From Terriglobia bacterium (GTDB lineage Bacteria; Acidobacteriota; Terriglobia; Bryobacterales; Bryobacteraceae), in the NCBI GenBank assembly GCA_020073145.1, contig JAIQFS010000001.1:310001-374000 (forward strand): 64,000 nucleotides of DNA. Direction: 5' to 3'. Below the pieces are notes generated by a model. That model saw only the letters and a program-made list of their open reading frames with translations. It was not told the origin of the DNA and searched no databases. Below, one piece after another: positions 44,094 to 53,284 of this stretch. A program made the translations under genes and the position numbers. Position 1 is the stretch's first letter, and every line of letters starts with the position of its first letter.

Positions 44094-45224
44094 ATGCGAT
44101 CTCTCACCAGTTCGAGGAAGTGGTGGCGTTGGTGCCGGTGGCTCGGCGCTGCCAGTTTGTTTCTCATGGGATGCGCCGCCGGCTTTACCCTGTGGATCGA
44201 TCCCTACCAGGTCTATCACCCGGTCCGCGGCGGGCATCCTCGCTTCAACCGCTACTTGCAGCGGTACTTCGTTCCCGGCCTCGCGCGCCACGGCGATTAC
44301 CAGATCGCGCTCGCCGGAACCTCCATGCTGGAAAATATCGCCAACAGCTCCGTCGAGCGCTTGTGCGGCGCTCCCGCCGTCAACCTCTGCATGAACGGCG
44401 CATCCATCCACGAAGAGACTCTGGCCTTGCGGCTCGTGCTCCAGCACCCCGGCACCACGACCGCCATCCTCACCATGGACTACAATTCGTTATCCGGAGG
44501 CGCCACGGATCCCGTCGTGGGAAGCAACAATGTCTTCCCGGCCTATTTGTACGACGATTCGATCCTCGACAAGTTTCCCTACCTTCTTTCCTTCGATTCC
44601 CTCTGGACCGCCTACCGGCTTCGATACAGGCCCGCCCTGCCGGAAGAGACGCTCAACGCCGACTTTCCGTGGAAATTTCCCGACACCGCCGTATTCAGCG
44701 CCTCGACCGCCGTCAAGGGCATCGATCCCGCCAACATCAACCGCTCCTTCGGCCTTCCCAATCTCAAGTTGGAACTGCTCCAATCGGCATTTGCCGCCAA
44801 TATGTTCCCCTTGCTGGCCAACAATAAGAGCGTCCGGATTCACTTCGTGTTCCCGCCCTATTCCATCCTGGTCTGGCACGATTTCGCGCAACGCTCGCAG
44901 ATCGCGACTTACTTCGCTTTCAAAAAATGGCTGATTGAGCAATCCGAACGCTTCGGCAATTTCGACGTGGTCGACTATCAGGACCGCGCCGGCATCATCA
45001 CCAATCTCTCGCTCTACGCCGATATCTATCACTACAACGAGGAGATCCTAGAGCGCGTCGTGCGCAGCGCCTGCGTCGGTGATGCGCGGCTGACCCGCGA
45101 CAACTTCGACGCTCGCACCGAAAGTCTCCTCCACTTGGTGAATTCTACGAACCCGGCCGACATCGTACGCCAGGCCTTAGGCGATGGAGCGAAATCGGTG
45201 GCAGCGCCGGCGGCCCGGCCTTGA
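44094..45224 (+). CDS. Membrane-anchored SGNH-like protein, partner of the MBOAT
   Basis: 376 residues. One N-terminal membrane anchor (about 16-36, WLGAASLFLMGCAAGFTLWI), then an extracytoplasmic domain. It shows an SGNH catalytic layout: Ser77 in the GTSM motif after strand 1, and Asp310/His313 in ADIYHYN near the end. AlgJ/AlgX and DltD, which finish MBOAT O-acylation in the periplasm, have the same design. It starts 3 nt after the MBOAT stop. The 100 nt beyond its stop are non-coding. Confidence 0.82.
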   Translation: MRSLTSSRKWWRWCRWLGAASLFLMGCAAGFTLWIDPYQVYHPVRGGHPRFNRYLQRYFVPGLARHGDYQIALAGTSMLENIANSSVERLCGAPAVNLCMNGASIHEETLALRLVLQHPGTTTAILTMDYNSLSGGATDPVVGSNNVFPAYLYDDSILDKFPYLLSFDSLWTAYRLRYRPALPEETLNADFPWKFPDTAVFSASTAVKGIDPANINRSFGLPNLKLELLQSAFAANMFPLLANNKSVRIHFVFPPYSILVWHDFAQRSQIATYFAFKKWLIEQSERFGNFDVVDYQDRAGIITNLSLYADIYHYNEEILERVVRSACVGDARLTRDNFDARTESLLHLVNSTNPADIVRQALGDGAKSVAAPAARP

Positions 45225-45328
45225 ACCTGCCGTCTCGTCCAGACGAGGTCGCCCGCTACGCCCGGGATCGGCACGGCTTGCCTCTACCCAGCTACACTGA
45301 GCTCAGGACTCTCCATGGAGCACGCTGA

Positions 45329-45784
45329 ATGACGGCGATGAGGCTCGCTTGCCTGATGCTCGCTTGCCTGCCTCTGTTCGCCCAGACGTCCGGAGTATTG
45401 CCGGTTACCAAAGCCCCCGGCGACGAGGTGACGTTGGAAGTCTCCGCTACCTCGCAGCCGGCAAATGCGCCCATCGTCTTGAAATGGGACGTGATCTTCC
45501 CAGCGCAAGTAATGGATCTGGAAACCGTCGATCCCGGCAGCGCCGCAACCCATTCTGGCAAATCGCTTCAGTGCACGGCTCGGAAGCCATACCTCTATGC
45601 CTGTGTGCTCTCCGGAGGGCAGAATCCGATCGAAAACGGTCTGATCGTGACCTATCGTTTCAAAATCAAGTCCACCGCCCCTGCTGGGTCAACGACCCTC
45701 AGGGTCGAAAACGCCGAGTCTACGACGGCGGATTCGAAAAAGTGGACCTTGAACCCCACCGGGACGATTGTCATCGTCCGCTAG
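45329..45784 (+). CDS. Secreted cohesin-like beta-sandwich protein
   Basis: 151 residues with a signal peptide (RLACLMLACLPLFAQ), then one beta-sandwich resembling a type I cohesin: VTKAPGDEVTLEVSATSQPANAPIVLKWDVIFPAQ, GLIVTYRFKIKSTAPAGSTTLRVENAE. Two Cys residues (CTARKPYLYAC) may pair. Solitary cohesin-like modules occur in acidobacterial secreted proteins without cellulosomes. Function unknown; a role in binding envelope partners is inferred. ATG 45338 is an alternative start. Confidence 0.68.
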   Translation: MTAMRLACLMLACLPLFAQTSGVLPVTKAPGDEVTLEVSATSQPANAPIVLKWDVIFPAQVMDLETVDPGSAATHSGKSLQCTARKPYLYACVLSGGQNPIENGLIVTYRFKIKSTAPAGSTTLRVENAESTTADSKKWTLNPTGTIVIVR

Positions 45785-45847
45785 TCCGGACCTTACTCAT
45801 GACTTCGCCGGAGCCCGCGTGTTGCCGTGGTCCCGGTCCGCCCTTCT

Positions 45848-47143
45848 CTATGGCAGCCGGCCCTCGGCCTGTCCTGGAACCACTCGCGCGCTGACCGCGC
45901 AGGGGAGTTGTAGATAGCCGTACACCGGTTTCTCGCCCGCCAGCACGTCGAGCGTCACCGCCCGCTCCACACGGTCGCACATCCGGTACTCCGTCAGGTC
46001 GCCGTCGGCGATGGCGGCGGTAAACGTGTACCGGTCCGGCGCCAGTTCTGGCAGTTTCAGATGGAAGTCAAAGGTGCGGATCTCGCCCGGCGCCAGCGGA
46101 GCGACCGGAATATTCAACCGCGCCGTATTCGTCCCCGAAAGGTCGATTCCCTGCTCGGTGTGCAGGAGCAGGCCTACGATCGGCCACTCGATCGGCTGCT
46201 TCGCCTGCAGGCTCACCCGCACCACAATCTCCGCCGGCGTTCGCACCGTGTCCATTGAACGTCCATCGCTATCGGTGACCGCCACTCCCAGTACTTCGGC
46301 GCGGCGATCGCCATAGCGTTGCACGCCCGCCGGCAGGCCGATGATCACTTCCGGGGGTGCTTCGGGAGTCCGATGTTCCTGGAACTCGGCCGCCTGGCGT
46401 TGATGCCACCGCTGCGAATCCTTTTCGAGCAGCGCGGCCTGATACCGGTGCGCGACGTCGGTCACATCGCCCAGTTCGCGCATCCGCCCGCCCTCCAGCC
46501 ACAGCGCCCGATGGCCGAGTGCCTTGATTTCCGAAACATCGTGGGTCACGTACACCACCGTCACGCCCTGCGATCGCAGCTCGTGAATCTTGCGCATGCA
46601 CCGGTGCCGGAAATAGATGTCCCCCACCGCCAGCGCCTCGTCCACCACCAGAATCTCCGGGTGCAGGTGAACTGCCAGTGCAAACCCCAGCCGCACAACC
46701 ATTCCGCTCGAGTACGTTTTCACCGGCTGGTCGATATACGAACCGATCTCGGCAAAATCCAGAATGCCGGCCAGGCTCTGCTCTACTTCCCGCGGCGCCA
46801 GCCCGAGAATCGCGCCGTTCAAAAACAGGTTCTGCCGTCCCGTGAACTCCGGATTGAATCCCGCGCCCAGCTCCAGCAGGGCCGTCAGTCGGCCATGGAC
46901 AGCAATGTTGCCCAACGTGGGTTCCACAATCCCCGCGATCAGCTTGAGCAGTGTGCTCTTCCCCGATCCGTTCTCCCCCACGATGCAGAACGTCTCGCCT
47001 TTTTTGATTTCGAGCGTCACATCCCGCAGCGCCCAGTGCTCCCGAAACCGCCGCCGGCGTCCCAGCGTCAGCGCTTCTTTCAGCCGGTCGGCGGGATGTT
47101 GATACAACTTGTACATCTTCGAGACGCCGTCGACCTCGATCAT
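45848..47143 (-). CDS. ABC-2-type polysaccharide export ATPase (Wzt-like, with C-terminal substrate-binding domain)
   Basis: 431 residues from ATG 47143. The ATPase domain (1-250) has Walker A GENGSGKST (56-64), the LELGAGFNPEFTGRQN polysaccharide-ATPase Q region, signature YSSGM, Walker B ILVVDEALAVGD and H-loop VTHD. The C-terminal 170 residues (from EVIIGLPAGVQRYGDRRAEV) form the Ig-like Wzt domain that recognises the glycan end. It energises O-antigen or similar export. No permease (Wzm) is encoded within the window, so it is an orphan here. Confidence 0.88.
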   Translation of the reverse strand: MIEVDGVSKMYKLYQHPADRLKEALTLGRRRRFREHWALRDVTLEIKKGETFCIVGENGSGKSTLLKLIAGIVEPTLGNIAVHGRLTALLELGAGFNPEFTGRQNLFLNGAILGLAPREVEQSLAGILDFAEIGSYIDQPVKTYSSGMVVRLGFALAVHLHPEILVVDEALAVGDIYFRHRCMRKIHELRSQGVTVVYVTHDVSEIKALGHRALWLEGGRMRELGDVTDVAHRYQAALLEKDSQRWHQRQAAEFQEHRTPEAPPEVIIGLPAGVQRYGDRRAEVLGVAVTDSDGRSMDTVRTPAEIVVRVSLQAKQPIEWPIVGLLLHTEQGIDLSGTNTARLNIPVAPLAPGEIRTFDFHLKLPELAPDRYTFTAAIADGDLTEYRMCDRVERAVTLDVLAGEKPVYGYLQLPCAVSARVVPGQAEGRLP

Positions 47144-47308
47144 GCTACCGATGGTAGCACCGCCCGCCGCAGGAACCCTCTGCAGATCAACCGCGCGCCT
47201 ACAACGGCGCCTGTCCTGTCTCTTCAGCCGCGGTCCTTCAGGGCGCGGGCCCGCCTTACGGATATTCGGACAGCCGGCCAACGCGCCGCTCCGCGCGATA
47301 ATGTGGCT

Positions 47309-48382
47309 ATGCGCAAGGGAGGCCAGCACCGCTCGGCTGCGCGGCCGTCGGGCCGCGTCCTGGGGCGCGTCTCCGCCGCCCTGCTCTTGCTCGCCTGCGT
47401 CCTCCACGCCGCTGCGCCGCGCGACTACCGGGACCACGTCGGCGTGTATGTGTGGGGCAAGCTCGCCGGCGGTCTCGACGCCGCAGCCGCGGACGTGAAG
47501 CGTCTCGGCGCCGACCGCGTCGTTCGCCTCTACATCGGCCCCGCCGCCTTATGGGACCCGGCTGCCGCCAACGACAACTCCCCCCTCGATGTGAAGGTCC
47601 GCCGCCCCGACTACCGCGCCTTCCTCGCCGCCTTTCCCGTGGTCATGCTGACCGCCTACGACCGCGCCTCCTACGACCGATACAAGAAGGGTCCGCTCGA
47701 CTCAGCCCATCTGGCCGCCACCCAGGATGAGTTCCGCCGCTTCACTCTCGAACTGACCAAGACCCCCGGGCGCAAGATCGTCTCCAATTGGGAGTTTGAG
47801 AATGACTGCGCCGCTCCTCAATGGCCGGCCTGCCGCCAATACTACCAGGCCCGCCTCGATGGCATCGCCCAAGGGCGCAAGCAGGCCAAAGCGCTGGGCT
47901 ATCCCGGCGAAGTCTTCACCGCCTTCGAATTCACCGTCGTCCCCGGTTTCAAGGGAAAGCCCTCCGGTCTCGTCGACGTCGCCGCCCGCCTCCACGGCGT
48001 CGACTTCCTCTCCTACAGTTCCTGGTGGTCCATCGCCTGGGATGCGGATGCCTCCAAGGTCTACAAGGATTTCGCTTACCTGGCGGGTTTCCTCCGCAAT
48101 GCCGCGGCGGAGCGCAAGCTGACCACCAGGTTGATCGTGGGTGAGTTCGGGGAGTATTGGAACAACCATCCCAATGCCGAGCGCATGAAGTCCCTCATCG
48201 ATGCCAGCCTCGATAACGGCGTCGAGTACCTCTTCAGTTGGGTGCTCTACGACCAGCCCGGCAACAAGGACGAGTGGGGGCGCGATGCCTCTCATTTTGG
48301 CAAGTACCGCCTGGATCGCATGCTCACCTCACAGGGCCTCGCCTTTCAGCGCTGGTTCACCGGCGCTCCACCGAAACCCTGA
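47309..48382 (+). CDS. Secreted TIM-barrel glycoside-hydrolase-like protein
   Basis: 357 residues from ATG 47309 with a signal peptide (SAALLLLACVLHAAAPR). The mature part reads as a (beta/alpha)8 barrel: VGVYVWGKLAGGL, VRLYIGP, KIVSNWEFENDC with two acidic residues at a strand end, VDFLSYSSWWSI and LIVGEFGEYWNN with a Glu that could be the nucleophile. This fits clan GH-A in outline, but I cannot assign a family. It is adjacent to polysaccharide export and acyltransferase genes, so a glycan substrate is plausible. Confidence 0.62.
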   Translation: MRKGGQHRSAARPSGRVLGRVSAALLLLACVLHAAAPRDYRDHVGVYVWGKLAGGLDAAAADVKRLGADRVVRLYIGPAALWDPAAANDNSPLDVKVRRPDYRAFLAAFPVVMLTAYDRASYDRYKKGPLDSAHLAATQDEFRRFTLELTKTPGRKIVSNWEFENDCAAPQWPACRQYYQARLDGIAQGRKQAKALGYPGEVFTAFEFTVVPGFKGKPSGLVDVAARLHGVDFLSYSSWWSIAWDADASKVYKDFAYLAGFLRNAAAERKLTTRLIVGEFGEYWNNHPNAERMKSLIDASLDNGVEYLFSWVLYDQPGNKDEWGRDASHFGKYRLDRMLTSQGLAFQRWFTGAPPKP

Positions 48383-48384
48383 TC

Positions 48385-49524
48385 ATGACTCCCCCCACCG
48401 CTGGTTCCGCCGCGCCCGCAGCCGCCATCCCCAAGCCGGCCGGCCCGCGCATTTCGGAATTAGACGGGTTGCGCGGCATCGCCATCCTCATGGTGCTGTG
48501 CTTTCACTACACCCCGCGCTCGGGGCCTCTGTCTTTCTTGGTCAACGTTTTCCAGTTGGGCTGGACCGGCGTGGATTTGTTCTTCGTCTTGAGCGGTTAC
48601 CTCATCACCGGCATTCTCGTCGATAGCGTCGGCCGTCGCGCCTACTACCGCAACTTCATCGTCCGCCGGTGCCTCCGGATTTTTCCGGCCTACTACGTCT
48701 CCCTAATCATCTGCTGCATCCTCACCTACTACCCCTCTTTCCCCAAATGGGGCGAGTTCCTTCGCCTCGGCGGATGGTGGTACGTCGCCTACCTGGGCAA
48801 CGTCAAGGTCTTTCTGGATGTCGCCTTTCCGCCTCTGGCAATCCTGACGCCCCTCTGGTCCTTGCAGGTCGAAGAGCAGTTCTATCTGACCTTCCCGCTG
48901 CTCGTCTGGGCCGTGCGGCGAAAGACCTTGGCCCAGATCCTGGCGGTTTCCGTGGTGGCCGCCCTGGCTTTGCGCATCGCGCTGACCGTAGCCGTGCCGC
49001 GCAATATGTTCGGCGTCTATACCCTCATGCCCTGCCGCATGGATTCGCTCGCGATGGGCGGCCTCATCGCCATCGCCCAGCGCGACTGGCCGCACTGGCT
49101 CAAAGGTCGCTGGATCGGCTGGATCACTCTGCTCTCCGCCGCAACCTTTGCCGCCGTCATCCTGTACTACTCCAACAGCGATCCCTGGCCCGTCGGCATG
49201 CGCACCCTCGGCTACACCGCGCTCGATCTGACCTTTGCCGGGATTCTGGTGATGCTGATGGCGTGGCGCCACCCGCTGCTCCTCAAGCTGTGCCGCCTCC
49301 GCTTCTTGGGCTGGCTCGGCACCATCTCGTACGGACTGTATCTGCTCCACGTGCCCGCCGAGCTGATCGGCCGGCGCTTGGCCGCGCGCCTCGTCACCCT
49401 CACGCCCTCCGGCTCGGCCGAGTTCTTCGTGTCCCTGAGCATGGCGCTCGCCATGGCTTGGCTTTCGTGGACACTCTTGGAATCGCGGATTCTGAAACTC
49501 AAAGACCGCTTCACCGTCCGCTGA
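48385..49524 (+). CDS. Acyltransferase-3 family membrane protein (OafA/YrhL-like)
   Basis: 379 residues with about ten membrane helices. The family start ISELDGLRGIAILMVLCFHY carries the conserved Arg30 and His41; GVDLFFVLSGYLITGIL and FIVRRCLRIFPAYYV follow. Such proteins O-acetylate or acylate surface glycans at the inner membrane. The start ATG 48385 is 2 nt after the glycosidase-like stop. With the MBOAT and the DUF1624-like proteins it is the third membrane acyltransferase in the window. Confidence 0.9.
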   Translation: MTPPTAGSAAPAAAIPKPAGPRISELDGLRGIAILMVLCFHYTPRSGPLSFLVNVFQLGWTGVDLFFVLSGYLITGILVDSVGRRAYYRNFIVRRCLRIFPAYYVSLIICCILTYYPSFPKWGEFLRLGGWWYVAYLGNVKVFLDVAFPPLAILTPLWSLQVEEQFYLTFPLLVWAVRRKTLAQILAVSVVAALALRIALTVAVPRNMFGVYTLMPCRMDSLAMGGLIAIAQRDWPHWLKGRWIGWITLLSAATFAAVILYYSNSDPWPVGMRTLGYTALDLTFAGILVMLMAWRHPLLLKLCRLRFLGWLGTISYGLYLLHVPAELIGRRLAARLVTLTPSGSAEFFVSLSMALAMAWLSWTLLESRILKLKDRFTVR

Positions 49525-49600
49525 CCGCCCGGATCGCCCGGTGCCTGTGAGTCGATCCAGCCCCGCTCGTCAGGCTCCGTGCCCCGGCCCTGGCTGCGGT

Positions 49601-50953
49601 TCAGCCCTTGGGTTCAAGGATGAAGGTCGGCGCCAGCCCTTCGGCTGAAGAGAATCCGCTCGTGCCGCTCGAAAGCCAGCTCGAGCAGCCTTGCACTTTC
49701 CCCATGTACGCGTGCGGCCGCACATCCACTTGCAGCTCGCGGAACTCCAGCGTCCCAAAGCTCATCAGCGGAAATACCGAGCGTACCGCTTCCACCTTTT
49801 CCTGCACCACGTACGGCGTGCGCATCGCCTGCTTCAACGCCCGTTCCCACCCGCTGTCATCCATCTCCCAGCCCAGATACGTGTGCTGGTCGTTGTAATC
49901 GTCGTTGGGCTTCAGAGTCAGGCGCGCCCGGTTGCGCGTAATGAAATCGGCCAGGTCGATGGTGCGGTCGTCGTACGTCGTCTTGGTGGCCGCCACCAGC
50001 CGCGTCCACGGCACGTGCTCGCGGATCGCCTTGCGCTCCGCCGCCGGAAACTTCGCCACCACCGCTTCATCCGTCAGCAGGCCGAACATCGCCTTCTTGT
50101 GCGCCAGTTCCGAGCGAAAACTGTTCACCACGCACACGGCCCGGTCTCGATACGCCTGCACTAACGGATGGCTGAGGTCGAACCGGATCAGGAACTCCTG
50201 CACCCCCAACCGCCGGTAGATTAGATGGATCTCGAACGCGCCCTTGCGCAGCACTCCGTTGCGGTATTCCAACTGCTCCGGCGAGACGATTTCCACCGCG
50301 TAGCCTTCGTCGCGAAAATAATCCCGCAGTAACTGGTATTCGCTCTCGCCCGAATGATAAGTAGACCGAAACTCCACGATTGCGATGTTCGGTTTCTTCG
50401 CTCCGCCGAATTGTTTATACGCCTTTAACAGCGCCTGCAAAAAATACTTTCTGCCGCCCACCCGGCTGAGCGAGTACTTCTTGCGCAGTTCCTTCACCGG
50501 AGGTGCGTCATAGAACAGCTCCGCCAGCACGTCCGCATAGCCCGTGCCCGCCGGTAAATCGGCGTTGTATTGCACAAAGTGCAAATGCCCGTTGCGTACG
50601 TGCGAATCCAGGCGGGCCGCGACTTGCAGGGACGGATAGCCCGGGTCGATCGACGCCAGCATCTTCTCCGCCGGCAGCAATTCCAGGCGCGCCAGCAGCG
50701 CCGGATTGTTCAGAACCATCTGCTCCATGCGCCCGATGGCGCCCAGCAGCGCTTCTCCGCCTTTGACTAAGTGGTCATACTGCCGCCGCGAGACAAAATT
50801 CGGCCGCAAGAAGGGACAAATCAGCCGCCCGCCCGCCGACAGGCCGCTCTCTTCCATCCGCTGATGTAACCCTTCGGCCCACGAAAGGTCTCGATACGGG
50901 CCATTCTCTAAGGACTTGTTGTATCTGACGACGGCGTCGTCCAAATAGGACAT
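49601..50953 (-). CDS. Circularly permuted ATP-grasp-like protein
   Basis: 450 residues from ATG 50953 (SYLDDAVVRYNKSL). It matches the layout of the circularly permuted ATP-grasp family related to glutathionylspermidine synthase: IAIVEFRSTYHSGESEYQLLRDYF in the middle and a catalytic-like end AMRTPYVVQEKVEAVRS, MSFGTLEFRELQVDVRPHAYMGKV. An ATP-dependent carboxylate-amine ligase is expected, but the substrate is unknown. No alpha-E partner is adjacent. The 207-nt upstream region holds a 10-codon frame with three Cys-region codons that I do not call a gene. Confidence 0.75.
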   Translation of the reverse strand: MSYLDDAVVRYNKSLENGPYRDLSWAEGLHQRMEESGLSAGGRLICPFLRPNFVSRRQYDHLVKGGEALLGAIGRMEQMVLNNPALLARLELLPAEKMLASIDPGYPSLQVAARLDSHVRNGHLHFVQYNADLPAGTGYADVLAELFYDAPPVKELRKKYSLSRVGGRKYFLQALLKAYKQFGGAKKPNIAIVEFRSTYHSGESEYQLLRDYFRDEGYAVEIVSPEQLEYRNGVLRKGAFEIHLIYRRLGVQEFLIRFDLSHPLVQAYRDRAVCVVNSFRSELAHKKAMFGLLTDEAVVAKFPAAERKAIREHVPWTRLVAATKTTYDDRTIDLADFITRNRARLTLKPNDDYNDQHTYLGWEMDDSGWERALKQAMRTPYVVQEKVEAVRSVFPLMSFGTLEFRELQVDVRPHAYMGKVQGCSSWLSSGTSGFSSAEGLAPTFILEPKG

Positions 50954-51160
50954 TGTTGACTTGCGATCCTGCTCTACCTCCGAGTATCCCACACCACTGC
51001 AAAAAACGATAGGTTTACGCTCGCCAACCCCCGCACAACGTGCACATATTAAAGGAGTTACTGGAATTTAAGGAAGTCGTGCAGATGCCCTCCCCAGGGC
51101 CTGTGAGGTACGAAATGAGGCAAATATCCGGCGCCGCCCGCGCGGACTCGCCGGCCTGAC

Positions 51161-53194
51161 TTACTTCTGTCCGGTCTCTTTGGCAAGCCGGACGCGGGCG
51201 CTTTCCAGCTTCTTGTTGATCTTCGCGATGTCTTCCGGATCGTTGTCCGCCGGGGCGCCGGCCTGATATCTCCGCAACGACGTCTGCCATTGCGTGATCG
51301 CGTCCTTGGTCTTCCCCATCTTCAAATACAGATCGCCCAAGTGGTCGTGTACCGTCGGATCGTCTCCGATTTTACCGGCGGCGCGGACCAACTCGCTCTC
51401 CGCCTCCGTCAGTTTTCCCTGCTGGTAATAAACCCAACCCAGGCTGTCCAGGTATGCTCCGTTGTCCGGATCCGTTTCCAGCGCTTTGCTGATCAGTCGG
51501 TGGGCTTCGTCCAGCCGCATGTTGCGGAAGGCCAGCATATAGCCCAGATAGTTCATCGCGCCGGAATTGTCCGGATCTAATTTCAGCACCTTGCCGAATT
51601 CCGCTTCAGCCCCGTCGTAATTCTTCATGCGCTCGTACATCGCCCCGCGCATGAACAGCACTCGGACTTTATCCTGATCCCCCGTCGCGCTCTTCTCGGC
51701 TTCGTCGATCGCTTTGGCCTCGTTGGCGAAGCGCTTTCCCTTGTCGTAGACCTGCGCCAGGGCCAGTTGCGTATCCAGGTCGGGTGCCGCTTTCACCAAC
51801 GTGCGAATCTCGGCCGCGGCATCGTCCGTCTTGCCCCGGTCGGCCAGCACCGATGCGTGCGCCAGCACCACAATCTTTTCGTTGGGGAATTTCTTCTTGG
51901 CCGCCTCGGCTTCCCGCGCCGCGCTCTCGTAGTCTTTCGCCGTCTGATACGTCTCGATAATCTGCGCCGCCACTTGCGGAGCGCGCTCCGCATCCAGCGG
52001 AATGATCTGCCGGAAGGTCTCGACCGCCTGCTCGTATTGATCGGCCTTGGCGTAGAGAAGCCCCAGTCTCTCTAGCAGGCGCACCCGGCTGTCGGACTCC
52101 GCGGCCGAATACGTCTTGCGCGCGGTTTCCTCCAGCAGGCCCTTCAATACCCCAATCGCCTGGTCCGTCTTCCCTTGCGCGTCCAGCAGAGAAATCTCCG
52201 CATAGCGCACGTCCAGATTGTCCGGCTCCAGCGCCTTGGCCCGGGCAAAGGCTTCCTGCGACTTGGGGAAGTCCCGCTTCGCGCGGTACAGTTCGCTGAT
52301 CCGCAGCCAGTTCGTCGTGTCTTTCGGATCTTCGCTGGCAAGCTGTTGATACACCGCCAGTGCTTCGTCATACTGCTGGGCCGCGAACAGGTCCCGCGCC
52401 AGGTTCTGCCGCAGCCGCGTGTTGTCCGCCGACAGACCCACCGCCTGCTTCAGCACCGCCGCCGCGTTCTTGTAATCGTGGATCTGTTCGTAGGCTAGCG
52501 CTAAGGCCATCAGCGTCCGCTCGTTGGGGTTTCGATCCGTGGCCGATTTCAGCTTGTCGATCGCCTTGTTGATGTCCCCCAGATCCAGGTACAACTGCGC
52601 TAGCCCCGTCAACGCATCTTCGTTGTCCGGTTCCGCCTTCAGCGCCGCGTTAAACGCCTTCTCTTCGTCCGCCGAGTTGTTCGCAACCCGGTACAGACGG
52701 CCCAGAATCACCCAGCTGTCGGCGTCCTTCGGATCCTTCTCGGTGATCTTCTGATACTGCTCCATGGCCCGGCGCAGCATCTCTTCGTTGATCTTTCCCT
52801 GCTGCGGGTCCCCCAGCATCCGCGTGTAGATCCGCCCCAGCATCCTCCGCGCTTCCAGGTTGTCCGGATTCTGCTTCAGCATGTCCTCCGCCTGCGTCAC
52901 CGCGTCCCGCAGCCGGTTAGTCTGAATGTAGAGGTCTGTTAATTCTTCGAAAATGAAGCTGGCCGAGGGATCCTGCTTCAGGGCGTCCTGGTAGTGTTGA
53001 ATCGCCTTGGCAATGTATTCGCGGCTGTTTCCCGACGAGGCCGCCAGTTCCGTATACAGCCGCCCCATGGCAAAGTTGTAGTAGGCTCCGGCGCGATTAT
53101 CGGCCGGTCCGTTGGCGGTTGCCGCAGGGGTCTGCGCGTACACCACACAGCCGAGCCCCACAATCAGGAGAAGCGCTCTACCGAAGCCTGTCAT
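51161..53194 (-). CDS. Secreted tetratricopeptide-repeat protein
   Basis: 677 residues from ATG 53194. Signal peptide (GRALLLIVGLGCVVYAQ), then about 14 TPR units filling residues 40-620, for example NEDALTGLAQLYLDLGDINKAIDKLKSA and NSGAMNYLGYMLAFRNMRLDEAHRLI. It is a solenoid scaffold in the periplasm, typical of acidobacterial secretion or assembly proteins; no enzyme domain is present. A longer frame that runs through the divergent miaA gene is an artefact. The end (NDPEDIAKINKKLESARVRLAKE) is helical. Confidence 0.85.
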   Translation of the reverse strand: MTGFGRALLLIVGLGCVVYAQTPAATANGPADNRAGAYYNFAMGRLYTELAASSGNSREYIAKAIQHYQDALKQDPSASFIFEELTDLYIQTNRLRDAVTQAEDMLKQNPDNLEARRMLGRIYTRMLGDPQQGKINEEMLRRAMEQYQKITEKDPKDADSWVILGRLYRVANNSADEEKAFNAALKAEPDNEDALTGLAQLYLDLGDINKAIDKLKSATDRNPNERTLMALALAYEQIHDYKNAAAVLKQAVGLSADNTRLRQNLARDLFAAQQYDEALAVYQQLASEDPKDTTNWLRISELYRAKRDFPKSQEAFARAKALEPDNLDVRYAEISLLDAQGKTDQAIGVLKGLLEETARKTYSAAESDSRVRLLERLGLLYAKADQYEQAVETFRQIIPLDAERAPQVAAQIIETYQTAKDYESAAREAEAAKKKFPNEKIVVLAHASVLADRGKTDDAAAEIRTLVKAAPDLDTQLALAQVYDKGKRFANEAKAIDEAEKSATGDQDKVRVLFMRGAMYERMKNYDGAEAEFGKVLKLDPDNSGAMNYLGYMLAFRNMRLDEAHRLISKALETDPDNGAYLDSLGWVYYQQGKLTEAESELVRAAGKIGDDPTVHDHLGDLYLKMGKTKDAITQWQTSLRRYQAGAPADNDPEDIAKINKKLESARVRLAKETGQK

Positions 53195-53284
53195 GCCATT
53201 AACTTTCTTTCGACCGGTGGGAAGCTCCACGGGTCGAAGCCCATCTTGTCTATTGTATAACGGCCTAAGGCCGGGTGATTCCTG

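Noticed and set aside
42348-44447. A 699-codon open frame on the minus strand opposite the KASIII and MBOAT genes
   Set aside because: It has no recognisable domain, is Glu/Gly/Gln-rich in the way antisense frames of high-GC genes are, and covers two well-supported genes.
51012-51041. Ten-codon minus-strand frame M-C-T-L-C-G-G-W-R-A upstream of the ATP-grasp gene, possibly a Cys-sensing leader peptide
   Set aside because: No Shine-Dalgarno, no attenuator structure seen, and the downstream gene has no known link to cysteine.
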